A stretch of 64,000 nt of DNA from Amoebidium appalachense (Eukaryota > Ichthyosporea), in NCBI GenBank assembly GCA_963693365.1, contig CAVNZM010000013.1:2728001-2792000 (forward strand), written 5' to 3'. Positions 31,842 through 43,100 of the stretch are shown one piece after another. A program made the position numbers and the translations under genes. The first letter of the stretch is position 1. Every line of letters begins with the position of its first letter. Below the pieces are notes generated by a model. The model ran no database searches. It was not told where the DNA came from and saw only the letters and a program-made list of their open reading frames with translations.

Positions 31842-32456
31842 GGGGGGGGGGGAAGGAGGGGGGGGGGGGAGGGGGGGGGGGGGGGGGAGTGGGGTTTCAC
31901 GTGCACCATTGCATGCCACGTGTGCTTCGATGGTGAAGGCATGGGTAAGGCAGTGTGGGTCAATATGACATTGTGATGGATGTGCCTGTGTGGGTGGGTG
32001 GACGGCATTGTGTGGGTTGGTATCTCTCTGTGTGTGCCTGGGTGTGTTTGTATCTGGGTAATGAGGTTAAACAGGTGACACTGAGTGAGATAAAGCAAGT
32101 TTCGTGAATAGGTGGATTTACGAGTGAGTGTGTGGACCCGCGGGAATTTGGTTGTTTGGGTAGATTGGTGGATGGGTGGGTGGGTTTGCGGGTGGGTGTG
32201 TCTGAATGCCCAGCCATGTTTTCCTGTGCTTGTGTGTTCGTGGGCTTCCTTGGTTGCATTGTACCATATATGCAGGAGTGCTTGTGGGGGGAGGGGGGGG
32301 GAGGGGGGGGAGGGGGGGGAGAGCAAATTATATACGTATGTGGGTGTGGGTTTGGGTGTGGGTGTGAGTGTAGGGGTGTGGCTGCGGGTGGGTGGGGTGG
32401 TGGGTGGGTGGGTGTGGGTGTGTGTGTTTGTGTTCTATTGATTTTGTGTTCGAGAA

Positions 32457-32513
<57 letters not shown>

Positions 32514-32557
32514 TAAGGTAATGTGAAGCAATATGATGTTGCATGCGCCTGTGTGGG

Positions 32558-32593
<36 letters not shown>

Positions 32594-32865
32594 CGGTGTC
32601 TCTCTCTCTCTGACAGTTTATGGGTGTGTTTGTGTGTGGGAATGAGGTTTAGCAGGTGAGCGGGTGGGTGGGTGGGTGGCTGTGCCCAGCAGTGTATGCT
32701 TGTGCATGTGTTAGCGTGCATGTTTATAATACGTGTTCGTGTATGTGTGTATGTGTGTGTAGAACGGTGTGCATGTGTGCATGTGTGCATGTGTGTGTAA
32801 TTCCGTGTACGTAGTTGCGTGTGTGCGTATGTACGTGCGTGTAGGTGTATGCATTGAGATGTGGT

Positions 32866-32901
<36 letters not shown>

Positions 32902-32918
32902 ATATATGAAATACACAC
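31309..32918. repeat. Intron content: GT-rich sequence and four long poly-G blocks
   Basis: Poly-G blocks at about 31807-31888, 32286-32320, 32457-32511, 32560-32592 and 32868-32900, separated by GT- and GGGTGGGT-rich sequence. On the gene sense strand these are poly-C, one starting about 18 nt from the donor of exon A. Confidence 0.8.
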
Positions 32919-33176
32919 CCTGACGTACTCCATCCAGATCTCTTCCTTGGTGTAAGCGGGCGGCAAGCGTATCGTAGACGTGTCGGGCATCAACTGACCG
33001 ATGAGGTCGATGAATTCGGAAAACCAGGCAATAAATCTCTCCACCGCCAAAGAGATGTTGCCTTCACCGGTGTTGCCATGTACGTAAAACCGAGCTCCTT
33101 GTAGGAATTCATTCTTTCTGGCCATGAACGTGTTTCGGCACATTCCCATGATGTTGATGAATGCTTCTTGGCAGAT
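32919..33176 (-). CDS. Exon A of the DUF7869-like gene (5'-most exon found)
   Basis: 86 codons, phase 0 at both ends. The acceptor is TTCATCCCAG/ATC and the donor GTCAGG/GTGTGTAT. It encodes ICQEAFINIMGMCRNTF, FYVHGNTGEGN, and LMPDTSTIRLPPAYTKEE then WMEYVR. This resembles the N-terminal 'HGN.G ... P ... I.LP' block that precedes the catalytic domain in plant-like DUF7869 proteins. Further 5' exons must exist but are not recognised. The sequence upstream is low-complexity and then an N gap. Confidence 0.65.
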
Positions 33177-33189
33177 CTGGGATGAAATG

Positions 33190-33397
33190 AATGGGATGGG
33201 GAGGGGGGAGGGGGCGGTGGGCGGGGGGGGGGGGGGGGGGGGGGGGGAGGTCATTTGGTGTATTGTTTTTCTTAACCTTGTTCCCCTCCCCCCCCCTCCC
33301 CTTCTTCCTCACCGACCTCGCTGCTCCTTCACACATGTTATCATTCCATGCTCTCCCCACCCGGGCCCGCTCCTCCCCCGGCCTTCCTGCCCCCATC

Positions 33398-33449
<52 letters not shown>

Positions 33450-34000
33450 CCTCCCTCCCCCCCCCCCCCCCCCCCCCCTCTGTCTGCATCTCCCTCTCTA
33501 TGCCTGGCAGACCTCGCCCCCCCCCCCCCCCCCCCTCCCCTCCCGTTCTTTCCTCCCCCTCTCCCCCCCCCCCCCCCCCGCCCCAATCCCCCCATGCCCC
33601 CCCCCCCCTCCGGTATTCACCTCCTCCCTCCCCCCTCCCCCTCTGTCTGCATCTCCCTCTCTATGCCTGGCAGACCTCGCCTCCCCCCCCCCCCCCTCCC
33701 CTCCCGTTCTTTCCTCCCCCTTTCCCCCCCCCCCCCCCCGCCCCAATCCCCCCATCCCCCCCCCCCCCCCCCCCTCCGGTATTCATCATTACTTTATTAG
33801 ACCAATAGACACCACTCTTCCCCCTGTCTCTCCTGGCTCTTGCCAACGAATAGCCCTTCCCCCCCCCCCCCCCCCCCCCCCCCCCAACACACACACACAC
33901 ACTCTCTCTCTCTCTCTCTCTCTCCCCCCCCCCCCCCCCCCTCTCTCTCTCTCCCCCTCTCTCTCCCTCTCTCTCTCTCTCTCAGATTTGCACGCGCGTG
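33190..34000. repeat. C/T-rich low-complexity block with tandem duplication
   Basis: C runs, a CA array at 33400-33447, and two copies of a roughly 185-bp unit beginning CTCTGTCTGCATCTCCC (33478 and 33640). CT repeats at 33900-33982. Not coding. Confidence 0.85.
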
Positions 34001-34449
34001 GCAACCGTCATGTGTTGGCATGAGCATCAACGAAGCCATCACGTGGTCCAGGCCCGGTCCCCCTTTTTGACCCTCTTGTGTATCTAGAGCTCTCTCCTTC
34101 TCTCCCTATAAACACGCTTAAAATTTCTGTCCACATGCACATCTCAGTTTTTAAGTTTTATCCAAAATTTAAAAATTTATAAGTCACTGGCGGTTGGTGT
34201 TCTAACGTAGCTAATGGGACTGTGTCCTATGCACTCTTCCGGCAGCAGGTGGATGACGTTAACCAAACGTGTTAAAATAAAAATAAAAAAAATAAATAAG
34301 AAACTGGCGGTTGGGGTGGTGTGTGTGGCCGGACCAGCACAAAAGCACAACTGTTTGCCGAACTCTGTGCGTAGTATGTGCCGAACTCTGGATGCAACCA
34401 CATTAGTTGCTGCCGTGTTATATGCCTGTGTGATGCTGATTGTGTGGGN
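34001..34449. other. Short unique stretch before the assembly gap, no gene seen
   Basis: Mixed composition. AACTGGCGGTTGG and CACTGGCGGTTGG recur at 34184 and 34301. No supported coding frame. Confidence 0.5.
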
Positions 34450-34948
34450 NNNNNNNNNNNNNNNNNNNNNNNNNNNNNNNNNNNNNNNNNNNNNNNNNNN
34501 NNNNNNNNNNNNNNNNNNNNNNNNNNNNNNNNNNNNNNNNNNNNNNNNNNNNNNNNNNNNNNNNNNNNNNNNNNNNNNNNNNNNNNNNNNNNNNNNNNNN
34601 NNNNNNNNNNNNNNNNNNNNNNNNNNNNNNNNNNNNNNNNNNNNNNNNNNNNNNNNNNNNNNNNNNNNNNNNNNNNNNNNNNNNNNNNNNNNNNNNNNNN
34701 NNNNNNNNNNNNNNNNNNNNNNNNNNNNNNNNNNNNNNNNNNNNNNNNNNNNNNNNNNNNNNNNNNNNNNNNNNNNNNNNNNNNNNNNNNNNNNNNNNNN
34801 NNNNNNNNNNNNNNNNNNNNNNNNNNNNNNNNNNNNNNNNNNNNNNNNNNNNNNNNNNNNNNNNNNNNNNNNNNNNNNNNNNNNNNNNNNNNNNNNNNNN
34901 NNNNNNNNNNNNNNNNNNNNNNNNNNNNNNNNNNNNNNNNNNNNNNNN
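34450..34948. other. Assembly gap of 499 N
   Basis: Unknown bases. By comparison with other copies, at least 3 kb of YRE-3 (A1, gag, RT palm) is missing to its left, so the true gap is probably larger than drawn. Confidence 0.95.
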
Positions 34949-35684
34949 CGACCTCACTTCCCACCCAAAGCCCACCATCACCATTCGGGACCTCCAGTCC
35001 CTCCTCGGCAAACTCACCTGGTGTGCCCAGCTGGTTCCCCCCGGGAGGGCCTTCTCCCAGCGCCTATGGGCCCTTCTCCGGACCCACCCACACCTTGCCG
35101 GCCACCACCACATACGACTGACTGCTGCCCCCCGGGCCGACATAGCCGAATGGCACCAGTTCCTCACAACATGGAATGGGGTGCACCTCATCACACCCCC
35201 CACATACACCACCCTGGCCACCGATGCTGCCGGATCAGTGGGTCTAGGGGGCCACTGGCTCGACCAATGGTTTTTCATGCCCTGGTCCCCCTCCACCCAA
35301 GCCCTCTATGCTCATGAGGGTAAACTCGGTTCTTCCGTCATCGAACTCCTGGCCATCGCAGCCGCCGTGGCCCTCTGGGCCCCCTCCTGGTCCACCCACC
35401 ATGTCCGTATTTTATGCGACAACACGGGTGCTGTGTCTGACCTGCACTCCCGGTCTTCCCCTCACCCCGTGATGGCCAAACTTATTCGGTTCATCACCCG
35501 CATGGAAATGCATTACCAATTTACGTTACAGACATCCTACCTACCAGGACCCCTCAACCATCTTGCCGATGCCATTTCTCGTAACCAACTTCCCCGGGCC
35601 CGACGACTCCGACCTTCCCTGCAACCGGAGCCCTGCCCCTTCCCCTCCTGGGTCCACGAGTTCCTCTCCCTTCCCCTGGGCTAA
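34949..35684 (+). CDS. pol: YRE-3 RT-RNase H, 3' part only
   Basis: Open from the gap to the TAA at 35682-35684. It contains the RT thumb/connection (TIRDLQSLLGKLTWCAQL) and the complete RNase H domain with ATDAAG, VIELLA, LCDNTG and HLADAISR. The YVDD region lies in the gap. Confidence 0.85.
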
Positions 35685-36771
35685 CCCCCCCCCCCCCCCC
35701 CCCCCCCCAGATCTCCCGTTCCGGAGCAACGCTGGCAGATTGGCCCCCCACTTTGCTCCGGCCGAGCTGCTTCGAGCCACCACTACCCTGCAGGAATGCC
35801 AGGCCCTGAGTCTCAACCTCGACTCTCGGGCCTTTTACTCCCGGGTGCAAAAGGTGTTCATCGATTTCTGTGTGGCATCTCGGCTGCAATCCTCCTCCGG
35901 GTCCTCCCTCCCGGCCTCCCCACACACCCTGCAACTTTTTCTCGCCTGGTGTGCCCAACGAGGGGTACAGGCCTCTTCCTTGACCGGCTACAATTCGGCC
36001 ATCACCAGGCTCCACCTCGACATGGGCCTCCCTGCTCCCTACCCCCACGACAAGTCTCTGGCCTGGTTCCTACGGGGGGTGGGCAGATGGCAGCTTTCTC
36101 AAAACATCCGACCCCGCTCATCCACCAGGGAACCCCTCCTGCCCTCCCACCTCAGCCTACTCCATGGCCAGTGCCCCACCAAGGCCTCCTCGGCCAATCT
36201 CCGGCTATGGACGGCCCTCGTCGTCGGTTTCTGTGGTCTCCTCCGTTCAGGGGAATTTACCTCCAAGACCCTGACTTCTTTCGACCCGTCCCGTCACGTT
36301 AAACGGAAGGACGTGACCTTCAGCTACACCCCCACCGGTACTTTGTCCCATGCCACCCTCCACCTGCCAACCTCTAAGACGGATGTACAGGCCCGAGGTG
36401 TCAACGTCACTCTAGCTGCCCTGCCCCTCACCCACTTCTCCCCAGCCCATCTCCTCCGGCAGTTCCTGGATACAACGTCCAGTCAACCCGACGACCCCCT
36501 CTTCAGTCTCGGTGGCATCCCCTACACCAAGAGTGCCTTCTCTGCCGACTTCCGTGCCCTCCTCTCCCGGGCTGGCCTCTCACCCTCCCGGTTTGCCGGA
36601 CACAGCCTCCGCATCGGGGGGGCCACAGCACTGGCTGAGGCCGGGGTCGACGACTCCCGGATCAAACAACTCGGCAGGTGGTCCTCCGACTGTTTCCTGA
36701 TCTATACCCGACTTCGTCCGGCCTCCATTGCTGCCACTACCACACGTGTATTCGCCTCTATTCTTAAGTGA
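35569..36771 (+). CDS. YRE-3 tyrosine recombinase, intact
   Basis: 400 residues from an ATG at 35569 (MPFLVTNFPGPDDSD) overlapping the RT 3' end in another frame, passing through a C24 tract read as prolines, to the TGA at 36769-36771. The catalytic set is complete: box I arginine in GLLRSGEF, a lysine-containing turn (TSKTDVQA), HSLR, LGRWSSD and the nucleophile in FLIYTR. It would join a circular element to target DNA without a DDE integrase. Whether the ATG or a splice at CAG/ATCTCCC provides the real start is open. Confidence 0.88.
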   Translation: MPFLVTNFPGPDDSDLPCNRSPAPSPPGSTSSSPFPWANPPPPPPPPDLPFRSNAGRLAPHFAPAELLRATTTLQECQALSLNLDSRAFYSRVQKVFIDFCVASRLQSSSGSSLPASPHTLQLFLAWCAQRGVQASSLTGYNSAITRLHLDMGLPAPYPHDKSLAWFLRGVGRWQLSQNIRPRSSTREPLLPSHLSLLHGQCPTKASSANLRLWTALVVGFCGLLRSGEFTSKTLTSFDPSRHVKRKDVTFSYTPTGTLSHATLHLPTSKTDVQARGVNVTLAALPLTHFSPAHLLRQFLDTTSSQPDDPLFSLGGIPYTKSAFSADFRALLSRAGLSPSRFAGHSLRIGGATALAEAGVDDSRIKQLGRWSSDCFLIYTRLRPASIAATTTRVFASILK

Positions 36772-36799
36772 AACCTTTGGAGCAAGCATACTGCTCTCG

Positions 36800-36888
36800 T
36801 GCCGTGGTTTACAACCATTGCAGGTTCACTTTCGTCCAAGGGGATGTCCCCCTAGAGGCAACACACGTCCCGGAGTAGTTTTCATAGA
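36800..36888 (+). repeat. YRE-3 terminal B repeat
   Basis: Same 89-bp B as elsewhere, ending CATAGA at the copia junction. Confidence 0.85.
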
Positions 36889-37671
36889 TCATCCACGACT
36901 TCAACCTCACCGATGCCAAGTACAAGTCTACCCCCATCCCTGCAGGCACCACCGTCTCCCTGGCTGACTGCCCCCCCCCAACCTTTCACCGTGCCCTACC
37001 GTGAGTTACTCGGCCGTCTCCTCTGGGTGGCACGGTGCACACGTCCCGACATTGCCTATGCCATCGGCTTCCTTGGTCGGTTCAGCACCAACCCCGGCAA
37101 GACTCACTGGGACCTTCTCCGTCGTGTGGCCCGGTACCTGCTCGGCACCATTGACCTTGGCATTGACTACAAGTACTCGGCCACCCAGCCCCCCATACTC
37201 GAATGCTATACGGATGCTGACTTTGCTGGTTGTGCCGACAGCACGAAGTCTACCACCGGCTACATCATCGAGTTTGCTGGTATGCCCATCATCTGGTACT
37301 CCAAGCTCCAGCCCATCACGGCCACCAGCACCACCGAAGCTGAGCTGATTGCTCTCAATGCTGGCACCCAGGAAGTTGCTTGGGTCCGTGACCTCTTCAA
37401 GGAACTCGGCTGCCCCATGCTTGCTTCGACTCCGGTGTACTGTGACAACCAGTCGACCATTGCCATCGTCAACTCCACCGGCATCAAGCACCGTACCAAA
37501 CACATTGCCGTCCGGTATCACAACACCAAAGACTACATTGCCAGTGGGGATGTGGTTGTCCACTACGTCGAGTCAGCCCACAACTTGGCCGACATCCTCA
37601 CCAAACCCCTTCCCGGCCCGAGTCATGTCACCCATCGTGCCCGACTTTGTGTGCCGGATATTGTCGATTGA
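36889..37671 (+). pseudogene. pol: Ty1/copia pol, 3' half (RT end and RNase H)
   Basis: It starts within the conserved position after YIMD: IIHDFNLTDAKYKSTPIP in one frame. A C9 run at 36971-36979 shifts to the frame carrying PYRELLGRLLWVARC and continues to TGA. The copia RNase H motifs are CYTDADFAG, TEAELIALNAGTQE, YCDNQSTIAIVN and LADILTKPLPG. The missing 5' half matches the gag-pol at 40181-43805, which ends at exactly the complementary base. Confidence 0.88.
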
Positions 37672-38061
37672 CCCGTCCTCCTTCAAGAGTGGTTTTCTAA
37701 TGTTTACTACTTACTTTACCATAATCATTATTTCATATGTATATTGCCTTTGTGGGTATGCCCACTTAGGGTTTCTTATATAAGGTTTGACCTGTACCGC
37801 GACTCTACTCTATCTTTCACTGGTTTCAAACCCAGTTAATCCAACCCCGACTATAAACGTTATACGGTCTGGTCCCAATAGCTGCTAGAGTATCCTATCT
37901 CGCGCTGAAATTCAATAAGCACATAAGCCGCTTAAAGAAATATTTGCCCTCCCCACCCTCTCTTCTCTATCCGACCTGTCCCCTCCTCACCTCTCCCCTC
38001 TTTCCTCCCCTCTCTCTCCCCTTCTCCCCTGGGCACAAATACAAATAAACCCCGCAATAGT
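37672..38061 (+). other. Region after copia pol, no gene seen
   Basis: AT-rich, then CT-rich. CTTATATAAGG at 37777 resembles a TATA box. Confidence 0.5.
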
Positions 38062-38636
38062 GTGTGTGTGACTTTGGACTGCCACTTACTTGTTAAGCAT
38101 GTACACAATCACAAGATAATCACGCAATATAACAAATGGAAAAAGATACCACACGACACTAGACCCGATGAAAGCATACACCTTGAAAAACTAAGCCTTA
38201 TGTCTCGTTTTATATATACTGACCGCCTCAACCATATTGCCAAATATGGCACTCGCAAGTGTATAACACCTTTAGTAAATACATATTACCTTCCTGTAGA
38301 ACTGGTCTTTCTCTAGCTGATGGTATTATTGATCAATTACCACGCTTTTACTGTACACGTGCTATACAGTGGAGATCTAATAAGTATAAGGTGGCATCAT
38401 TTGCATGCCCAAACAACACACACACACACCAGTTTAACCGGTCATGTATCGCCAAATGTAGTTTGATAGACCACATAATACCGCAACACACACACGTCAC
38501 ATTCACAACAGACACCCAGAAAGATAGCCTACCTGTAAATTACAACATCCTTGATTTTATACTAAACACGCGTAACTACGACCTGTTTATTAGATGTATT
38601 GATTGGCTTGAGAAACACATCACTACAAAATTATAG
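38062..38636 (+). pseudogene. Unrecognised AT-rich reading frame, frameshifted
   Basis: Two overlapping open frames: 38062-38316 (KLSLMSRFIYTDRLNHIAKY) and 38259-38636 (LADGIIDQLPRFYCTRAIQW, ending LEKHITTKL). They read as one protein of about 190 residues if the frame changes near 38300. Composition is unlike the GC-rich retroelement genes. No family recognised. Its position between copia pol and the polypurine tract means it is either a 3' ORF of the copia or an insertion. Confidence 0.35.
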
Positions 38637-38640
38637 CGCA

Positions 38641-38707
<67 letters not shown>

Positions 38708-39026
38708 CCAGCTGATACCGAGTGTCCCGAGGGGAGCCCCTTTAAAAAAAAAAAAAAATAAAAAAAATAAAAAAATAAAAAAAATAAAAAAAAACGGGGA
38801 ACCCCAACTAATTGATTTCTCCTTGTAGTCTTTATGGTGTCTCGTAGAGAAAGTAAACCCTGATATATAGTCACCACCCGACATCTATGTACGTGATCAT
38901 GATATACCGCTGAGGGGATATTCCGAGCAAAACCCCCCCCCCCATACCTGAGACTGGTTCTCTTTGCCTCGAGTAAACAGCGTAAACCCCGTTATACATA
39001 TTCGTTGTTTTTTTGCCCCGGTTCCT

Positions 39027-39076
<50 letters not shown>

Positions 39077-39185
39077 GAGAAGTACACACTTTAAATTTTT
39101 TTTTTTCTTCGTTTCTGTTCTCAAGTGGGGAGATTTCACTAGTTCAGTGGGGATATGATAACACAAACTTCAACTTGAAAGTCTT
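38637..39185. repeat. CA array, A-rich tract and poly-C tract
   Basis: CA at 38646-38706, A-rich AAAATAAAAA repeats at 38743-38794, C47 at about 39028-39074. No gene. Confidence 0.8.
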
Positions 39186-39194
39186 AAGTGGGGA
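39186..39194 (+). promoter_or_regulatory. Polypurine tract of copia
   Basis: AAGTGGGGA immediately before the LTR start TGTTG. It should prime plus-strand DNA for the element lying to the left. Confidence 0.6.
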
Positions 39195-40118
39195 TGTTGT
39201 AATACGTAGTATTTACATATGGTAAGATCTTCTCAGTTTGTGTTATGTTTCAGTTCATATGCTTAGTGTAAATGCCACACTCCTATTATGTAAAGTGTAG
39301 CATCGATCTCCGATATGCTTGTATACTTGTAATCGTGTTGTATCGGCTTTAATCGTGTGTTGTAATATCGATTAGAATATTTATATGTGTGTACACGGAT
39401 CCACCCACTCAGGGAGAGACGTGTACATGTTTGTGTGTACATAAATATCTCTGGTTATAGTTATGCTATTACTATCTTGTTTGTTGATCTGTGCTCTCTT
39501 TTCCTTTCTCTTTCTCCTTCCTTATTTTCTTTTCTTTCTCTCCTTGTCTTCATGTGTATAATCGTATTTCTTTTCTACTAATATATGTTAGGTAGATTTG
39601 TGTTACTTAATACGTGTTCATTGGACGGTAACACACTTAGGCTACACTTAGAATAACATGTGTGTTTAGACTTCATTAATTTACTTTAGTTTTCATGTGT
39701 TGCCGGGCTTTAACCAATCATCAAGGTTAAGTGTGATATGTCTGAGTCTTTGCAGTATGTCATAGGTTAGAACTTCCTTGATGATGACACGAGTTGATCT
39801 TAACTCGTGTCTGTGTCCTATCGTGTATGTCTCCGCGTACCAGATCTCTCTGAAAGCAATTGGTTCTTAGTGATTGGTTTCTATTAGAGATAGATCTGAT
39901 TTCCGACTGGTCGGAAATCATGTATGGATTGGACTTAGAGGAATTCAGGTATTTATTCGAAGATCAGAATAAATTCAGTTCAGTCGTGTCTAAACATTGA
40001 TGTCTGTTGTGTACACTGCTCCGATCATTCTGTGTTTTGTTGTTGTGTGTGTCTGTGGTGTTTTCACACTGCACCACGGTGTCTCTGCTTTCATCCCAAA
40101 TACTTATATAATTTAACA
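39195..40118 (+). repeat. Copia LTR, single, between pol 3' half and gag
   Basis: 924 bp bounded by TGTTGTAATACG and TATAATTTAACA, with terminal TGTT/AACA. A polypurine tract sits to its left and gag 62 bp to its right. GGTTATGCAGCCC right after it is a candidate primer-binding site. No second copy in the window, so the boundaries rest on these signals. Confidence 0.65.
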
Positions 40119-40180
40119 GGTTATGCAGCCCTTTTGCACGCTCCCTACACACATCTAGAACTAGCGATCATTTTTCAATC

Positions 40181-43100
40181 ATGGATCCAAACAAAACTGG
40201 TGTAAACAAAATAACCATGTGGAAAGGTGAAGGGAAGACTGGTCCCGATAGCAAAACCACCTATTTTCAGTGGGAAATCATTTTTCTCGGCATGATGACC
40301 GGCACTAAAGGTGTCCGACTCGTGGATGTTGTGCTTGCTGACAACTACGTCCCCCCTACCACCGTCGCGGTTGACGGTGAACCCCCCTTCTACGGCTACG
40401 GCACTACCGCGGAACTCAAGGAGGCCCGCAACTGCCTCCTGCTCCATATGATTCAGAACATCGACCCTTCCGTGCTCACCACCGTTGCCCAGTACCGTAT
40501 TGGCATGGACCCTGAACAGGCCATGTGGAAATTCCGTCAACACTACCTCCAAGGCAAACCCGATCAGATCCGCATCCTTCACCGTCAGTGGGATGCCTGT
40601 GCCCTTCAGCCCGGTGAATCATTCACCACCTACCTGAGTCGTCTGCAGACCATCGTGAACCAGCTCCAGTCCCTCCAAGATGAGTCCATTCACTTCACTC
40701 GTCTAGCTGAGAAGTTCTTCAATGAACTCACCACCAGAGACGACCTCACCCCTGAGTTCAACCGTCTTATCGAAGACTATCACTTCGGTGATAAGCTATT
40801 CCCCGACTTCGAGTCCCTCCACAACCACGTCAAGGGCATCGAGCTACGTCAAGACCTCAAGATGCAACTCCGGAGCAACCGTGCCCACCGTGCCTCCAAG
40901 ACCAGCATGGCATTAAATGCCAGTGCTCTCCCCCGTGATCTTCCTCGCCGTGACTTACGCAACCGACTTGACCGTACCCATGGCACGGACCTCCGAACTC
41001 GTCTCTCCCGTCAGCACACCCGATCCCGTTCCCCCCACCGGCCTGCCTTCCGGTCCACGTCTCGTTCCCCCAGTCGTTCCCGTTTCTCGGGTTCCCGTCG
41101 TTCTGATTCCCCGGCTCGTTCTAACAACCCGTCCGTGACTGCATGCTCCTACTGCCACGAGCCTGATCACAAGATCATCGATTGCCCCGAGCCGAAATGC
41201 CGTATGTCCAGACACAACCGTTCCCGTCAAGGCAGTGAGAAATCTGTCTCCTTTGCTTTCTCGGCATACAATGCTAGCTCCGTCCCCGTGTCCTCCGACC
41301 CTGCCTGGGATTCCGGGTGCAACATGACTGTCTGCCCCACCCGTGAGTTCTTCCATGACCTCACTCCCCTTCCGACACCGACTCCCGTTGCTGCCTTCAA
41401 TGGAACCCCCGTCTTGGCCACCCACACCGGCCATATCGTCATCAACACCACCACCGACCATGGCACTACCACCCTTACCATTGAAGAATACTACACCCCG
41501 TCTGGCCAAGCCTTCCTCATTTCAACATCCCAAGCTGCTGCCGAATACATCAAGGGTGATTTGAATGATGCCTCCACTCCGTCATTCCTCTTCGACCGAC
41601 TCACCGGCCGTCATCTCGTCAACCTCCGTCTACACAACGGTCTGTATTACTTCAAGGACTACACCATTCAACCACCCACTCGTCCTGTGGCTCTGGCTGC
41701 CACTACCAGTGTTAACCCATCCATCTGGCACCATCATCTGGGGCACCGTGCTATGACCAGCATCAAGGACATGGTGAAACACGATCTTGTTATTGGTCTC
41801 CCCTCGTCTGTCCTCGACTGTGATGTTCCTGATTGTCATGGCTGCATTATGGGTAAAACCACCAAGGCTCCGTTCAAGGGTGACCGTCCTCACTCCAACA
41901 TCCCCGGTCATGAATGGCATTGGGATTTTTTTGAGCCTACCACAACATCGTACGGAGGTTCCAAGGTTGCTCTCGTCACTGTCTGCCGTGCCTCTGGACT
42001 CGTCAAGATCTACCCGATGACCGACCGTACAACCACCCTGGACATTCTCACAGCTCACACCAACCTCGTTGCTACCCATGCCCCCTCCAAAGTTGGTGTC
42101 TACCACTTCGACTCCGGCTCTGAGTTCACCTCCAAGGCTACCCGTGATTTTTGCCTCTCCCAGGGCATCAAGGCCAGCTATGCTCCGGTGGACTGCCCTC
42201 AACTGAACGGCTATGTTGAACGTCGTATGCGGTTCCTCCAAGAGATTGTTCGTTGCTTCCTCCATCAAGTCCAAGATCAGTCTCTGTCCCCCAAACTGTG
42301 GGCTGAGGCCCTCCAACATGCTGCCTACATCATCAACGTCACCCCGTCCACGGCTGCCAATGGTCGTACACCATTCGAGGTTTTCTACGGTGTCAAGCCC
42401 GACATCTCCGAGCTCAAAGTGTTCGGTTGCCCTGCCTACACTCATGTGCCAGCCTCTAAACGGAACAAGCTGGCCCCCACCGTCAAACTCGGCATGTATA
42501 TCGGCTATGATCTTCAATCACACTGCCACCGGATCTTCAATCCCACCACCCATCGTGTCGGCCTCTTCCGTGATGTGATTTTCGACGAATCAGCTTATCT
42601 CCCGTCCGACATCCCATCAACACTTCCGACCCCCGACACCACTGCCACCTCGACCACCCCACCCCCCACAGTTGACACTGAAGATGATGTTTGTCTGGTG
42701 TACTCTGGCCCCCCTCCTGCCATCGTTGTTCCCCCCGACACCCCCCCCTCCGGCCCCCCTGCACCCGTGCCCGTCCAGCCTGCCGACATTCATCCTGCCC
42801 CTGGCAACGTCACCCCCATCCGACCCGGCTCCCCCGACAACTTCCACTCGGCCCCATCAAGCCCGGAGGTTGCCCCCCCTGCAATTCCGAACTTCCAAGT
42901 TCCCCCCCCACCATCTCCACCTCCCCCGGTTCCTCCACCCCGTCGTTCTGCCCGTCTACAGGGCAAGGTTGGTCTTCAAGCCACCACCACCCTGCCAGTC
43001 CCCCCCGGTCCCCCCATCAACATCGACCAACTACCCAAACTTGTCCGTCAACTGTGTTCCGGACCCAATGGTGACCAGGTCAAGTCAGCCCTCACTGCTG

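Larger units (their letters stand above)
34949..36888 (+). mobile_element. YRE-3, 3' part, ending in a single B repeat inside copia
   Basis: It begins in the RT connection region after the gap and runs through RNase H and a complete YR to one B (36800-36888). Unlike copies 1, 2 and 4 it lacks A2-u-B2. B is followed directly by copia sequence (TCATCCACGAC). Recombination between B1 and B2 would give this form. Confidence 0.88.

Noticed and set aside
33124-34070. Proline/serine-rich open frames of up to 299 codons
   Set aside because: Products of C/T-rich low-complexity DNA. No start context, domain or conservation.
42213-42847. Open frames on both strands within copia pol
   Set aside because: They overlap the intact gag-pol frame with its integrase and RT motifs, and have no features of their own.
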